DNA of 6,530 bases from an uncultured Christensenella sp. Its GTDB lineage: Bacteria > Bacillota > Clostridia > Christensenellales > Borkfalkiaceae. The position numbers and the translations under genes are program-made. Under the pieces are notes generated by a model. That model was not told the origin of the DNA. It worked only from the letters and a program-made list of their open reading frames with translations, and ran no database searches. This document shows positions 4,604 through 6,530 of the stretch, piece by piece. The stretch lies in the NCBI GenBank assembly GCA_905212395.1, contig CAJMEI010000066.1:1-6530 (forward strand), given 5' to 3'. Numbering within the stretch: the stretch's first letter is position 1; each line of letters begins with the position of its first letter.

Positions 4604-6376
4604 TTATTCAACCGTAACGGATTTTGCTAAATTTCTAGGTTTATCCGCGTCCTGTCCCCTACAACGAGAAACGTAATAAGCAAATAGCTGGAAAGGCACG
4701 ATTTCCACCAACGGCATTAAAGCTTCGTCTACGTCTGGTAAAATAACGGCATCGCAATGGGAATATTTTTCGTCCTTAGTAGCAACTAATACGTTTGCGT
4801 CCCTTGCTTCTACTTCTCTTAAAGCGTTTTCCATTTTAGGAACGAGTTCTTTTTGCGATTCCAAAATAACTACTAAAACCTGCCCGTCTATTAACGCAAG
4901 CGTACCGTGTTTTAATTCTCCGCCGGCGTACCCTTCGCTATGAATATAAGTTATTTCTTTTAATTTTAAAGAAGCTTCTACCGCTACGGCATAATCTAAA
5001 ATTCTTCCTAAAAAGAATACCGAACGTACTTCGTGATATTTTCTTGCTAAGTCTATAATATGGTCTTGCTTATCCAAAACGCTTTTTTTGATTTTTGCGG
5101 GGACGTACTTTAACGCGTCCATAAAATTACATTCCAATCCCCGCAATTTAGCTACTTTTTCAGCTAAATAATAGAAAACCACTAATTGCGAGTTATAGCT
5201 TTTAGTTGCCGCTACCGCAGTTTCTATTCCCGCTTTGGTAACTATGGTATAGTCTGCGTAATGAGTGATAGAAGAATTTGCAACGTTGGTTATAAGCAAA
5301 ACGTATGCGCCCATTTCTTTTGCAATTTTAACGCCTGCCAAAGTATCCGCAGTTTCTCCGCTTTGGGAAACGGCAATAACTAAAGTTTTTTCGTCTATTA
5401 AATTTTCGTTATATCTAAACTCGCTTGCAATGTCCGTTTCACACCTAATGCGAGCGTATTTAGTGAAAAGTTGTTTGCCTACTAAACCGCTGTTATACGC
5501 CGTTCCGCATCCGATTATTTTAATTAAATCGGTGTTTTTTAACATATAGACTAACTTTTCGGGTAAAATTAGATTTTGTAAGCTCTTACGAGTATTTTCT
5601 ATCGCCAAAGGAATTTCGTTTATTTCCTTTAACATAAAACTTTCGTATCCAGCGGTGGACAGCTGACTTTTTTCTACGTCTACAACGGTAACTTCTCTAT
5701 CTATTTTTATACCTTTATCGTTATAAACTATAGCTTCGCCCTTTTTTACTTCCGCAAATTCGCCGTCTTGAAGATATATAATTTTGTTAGTGTAATCGGC
5801 AAGAGCAGGAATATCGCTTGCAATAAAACTTTCTTGTTGACCTACCCCTATTATTAAAGGATTATCTTTTTTTGCAACGATAATTTTATCCGGGAAATCT
5901 TTACAAATCATAGCAAGCGCATAAGAACCGCATAAACGCTTTAAAGTTTTTTTCACGGCAGATAAAAAATCGCCTTGATAATATTTTTCGAGCAAGTGTA
6001 CTATAACTTCCGTATCCGTTTCCGAAGAAAACTTTACCCCGTCGTTTACGAGTTCTATTTTTAAATCTAGATAATTTTCAATAATACCGTTATGAACTAC
6101 GGCGAAATTTTTAGTGTAATGCGGGTGAGAGTTTTCATCCGAAGGTTTTCCATGAGTAGACCACCTGGTATGCCCTATCCCGATATTTCCCAAAACGCTT
6201 TCGCTTTCTTTTTCGATAGTTGCGACTCTGCCTTTCTTTTTAACTACGTTAAATAGTCCGTTATTTAAAGAAGCTATACCTACGGAATCATATCCGCGAT
6301 ATTCTAACTTTCTTAGTCCGTTCATTAAAATTTTATTACATTGTTTTTCGCCAACGTAACCGACAATTCCACACAT
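4604..6376 (-). CDS. glmS: Glutamine--fructose-6-phosphate aminotransferase (isomerising)
   Basis: GlmS makes glucosamine-6-phosphate and glutamate from fructose-6-phosphate and glutamine, the entry step to UDP-GlcNAc for peptidoglycan. The 590 residues match the family (about 600). The N-terminal class II glutaminase has C2 as nucleophile after Met removal (MCGIVGYVG), EYRGYDS (25-31), GIGHTRWSTHG (67-77), HNGIIENY (95-102) and DTE (121-123). SIS domain 1 carries GCGTAYNSG (289-297), SQSGETADT (337-345) and ETAVAATKSY (385-394). SIS domain 2 carries LGRILDYAVAVEASLKLKE (456-474) and SEGYAGGELKHG (480-491). The C-terminus DADKPRNLAKSVTVE is the conserved ammonia-channel and active-site tail. 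AGAGG lies 7 bases before the ATG. The gene stands alone between its own promoter and terminator. No glmS ribozyme precedes it. Confidence 0.98.
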   Translation of the reverse strand: MCGIVGYVGEKQCNKILMNGLRKLEYRGYDSVGIASLNNGLFNVVKKKGRVATIEKESESVLGNIGIGHTRWSTHGKPSDENSHPHYTKNFAVVHNGIIENYLDLKIELVNDGVKFSSETDTEVIVHLLEKYYQGDFLSAVKKTLKRLCGSYALAMICKDFPDKIIVAKKDNPLIIGVGQQESFIASDIPALADYTNKIIYLQDGEFAEVKKGEAIVYNDKGIKIDREVTVVDVEKSQLSTAGYESFMLKEINEIPLAIENTRKSLQNLILPEKLVYMLKNTDLIKIIGCGTAYNSGLVGKQLFTKYARIRCETDIASEFRYNENLIDEKTLVIAVSQSGETADTLAGVKIAKEMGAYVLLITNVANSSITHYADYTIVTKAGIETAVAATKSYNSQLVVFYYLAEKVAKLRGLECNFMDALKYVPAKIKKSVLDKQDHIIDLARKYHEVRSVFFLGRILDYAVAVEASLKLKEITYIHSEGYAGGELKHGTLALIDGQVLVVILESQKELVPKMENALREVEARDANVLVATKDEKYSHCDAVILPDVDEALMPLVEIVPFQLFAYYVSRCRGQDADKPRNLAKSVTVE

Positions 6377-6395
6377 AATTTATCCTCTGCATTTT

Positions 6396-6424
6396 ATTAT
6401 ATTATGAAAAATAAAAAATGTCAA
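6396..6424 (-). promoter_or_regulatory. Consensus promoter of glmS with a very short leader
   Basis: On the minus strand a perfect TTGACA (6419-6424) and a perfect TATAAT (6396-6401) are 17 bp apart. The start would be near 6389, leaving about 13 nt before the ATG, enough for the ribosome binding site and nothing else. The remaining 106 bp to the window edge are AT-rich and show no gene. Confidence 0.92.
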
Positions 6425-6530
6425 TAATTCCTGATAAACTCTTTTTTGTCCATATTCTTTTTATTTTTAGTTTAAATTTAACATTAATTTTTTCAAGAGT
6501 GAAAAGAATTTAGGCAAATTTTAAGAAACT

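Noticed and set aside
5186..5549. Two overlapping plus-strand open frames of 65 and 94 codons
   Set aside because: Both lie antisense inside the well-conserved SIS region of glmS and show no family features or ribosome binding sites of their own.
6422..6455. Nine-codon frame upstream of glmS as a leader peptide
   Set aside because: It has no good ribosome binding site, and its stop overlaps the -35 box, so the glmS promoter would start transcription after it.

Overview
The window looks like a low-GC Gram-positive bacterium, most likely a Clostridia-type Firmicute. The evidence is AT-rich spacers, strong AAGGAG-type ribosome binding sites, clean TTGACA/TATAAT promoters, U-tract terminators, CCA-encoding tRNA genes and the cluster order Gly-Arg-His-Gln-Lys-Lys. 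Genus cannot be told from the sequence. The host genes are unusually rich in CpG for such AT-rich DNA.

From right to left, on the minus strand, there is a housekeeping block. glmS (glucosamine-6-phosphate synthase) has its own consensus promoter and terminator. rdgB (XTP/dITP pyrophosphatase) follows. Then come six tRNA genes, Gly(TCC)-Arg(TCT)-His(GTG)-Gln(TTG)-Lys(TTT)-Lys(CTT), read from one strong promoter into one strong terminator. Last is an ornithine cyclodeaminase/mu-crystallin family gene with its own promoter and terminator. These are separate transcription units sharing a strand, not one operon.

The left quarter is accessory DNA. A complete IS110-family insertion sequence lies on the plus strand. 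It has an intact DEDD/serine transposase and a structured left-end leader that I read as its bridge RNA. Three independent signals place its ends at 328 and 1826 around a CT core. First, a TTGTCA near the right end and a TATAAT at the left end would be exactly 17 bp apart when the element is circular. Second, the left flank AAATTACT is repeated exactly in the candidate target loop of the leader. Third, CT lies at both junctions. A hairpin plus T-run just inside the left end overlaps the -10 box, which suggests a switch that stops read-through when the element is integrated but not when it is circular.

Positions 1-327 hold no confident gene. They contain a minus-strand hairpin with a U-tract and a short stop-free frame ending in a Trp-rich amphipathic segment. 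Their CpG-poor composition resembles the IS rather than the host. Other points worth a second look are a tRNA-Gly with C at position 55, C-A mismatches in two more tRNAs of the same cluster, and the absence of a glmS ribozyme.
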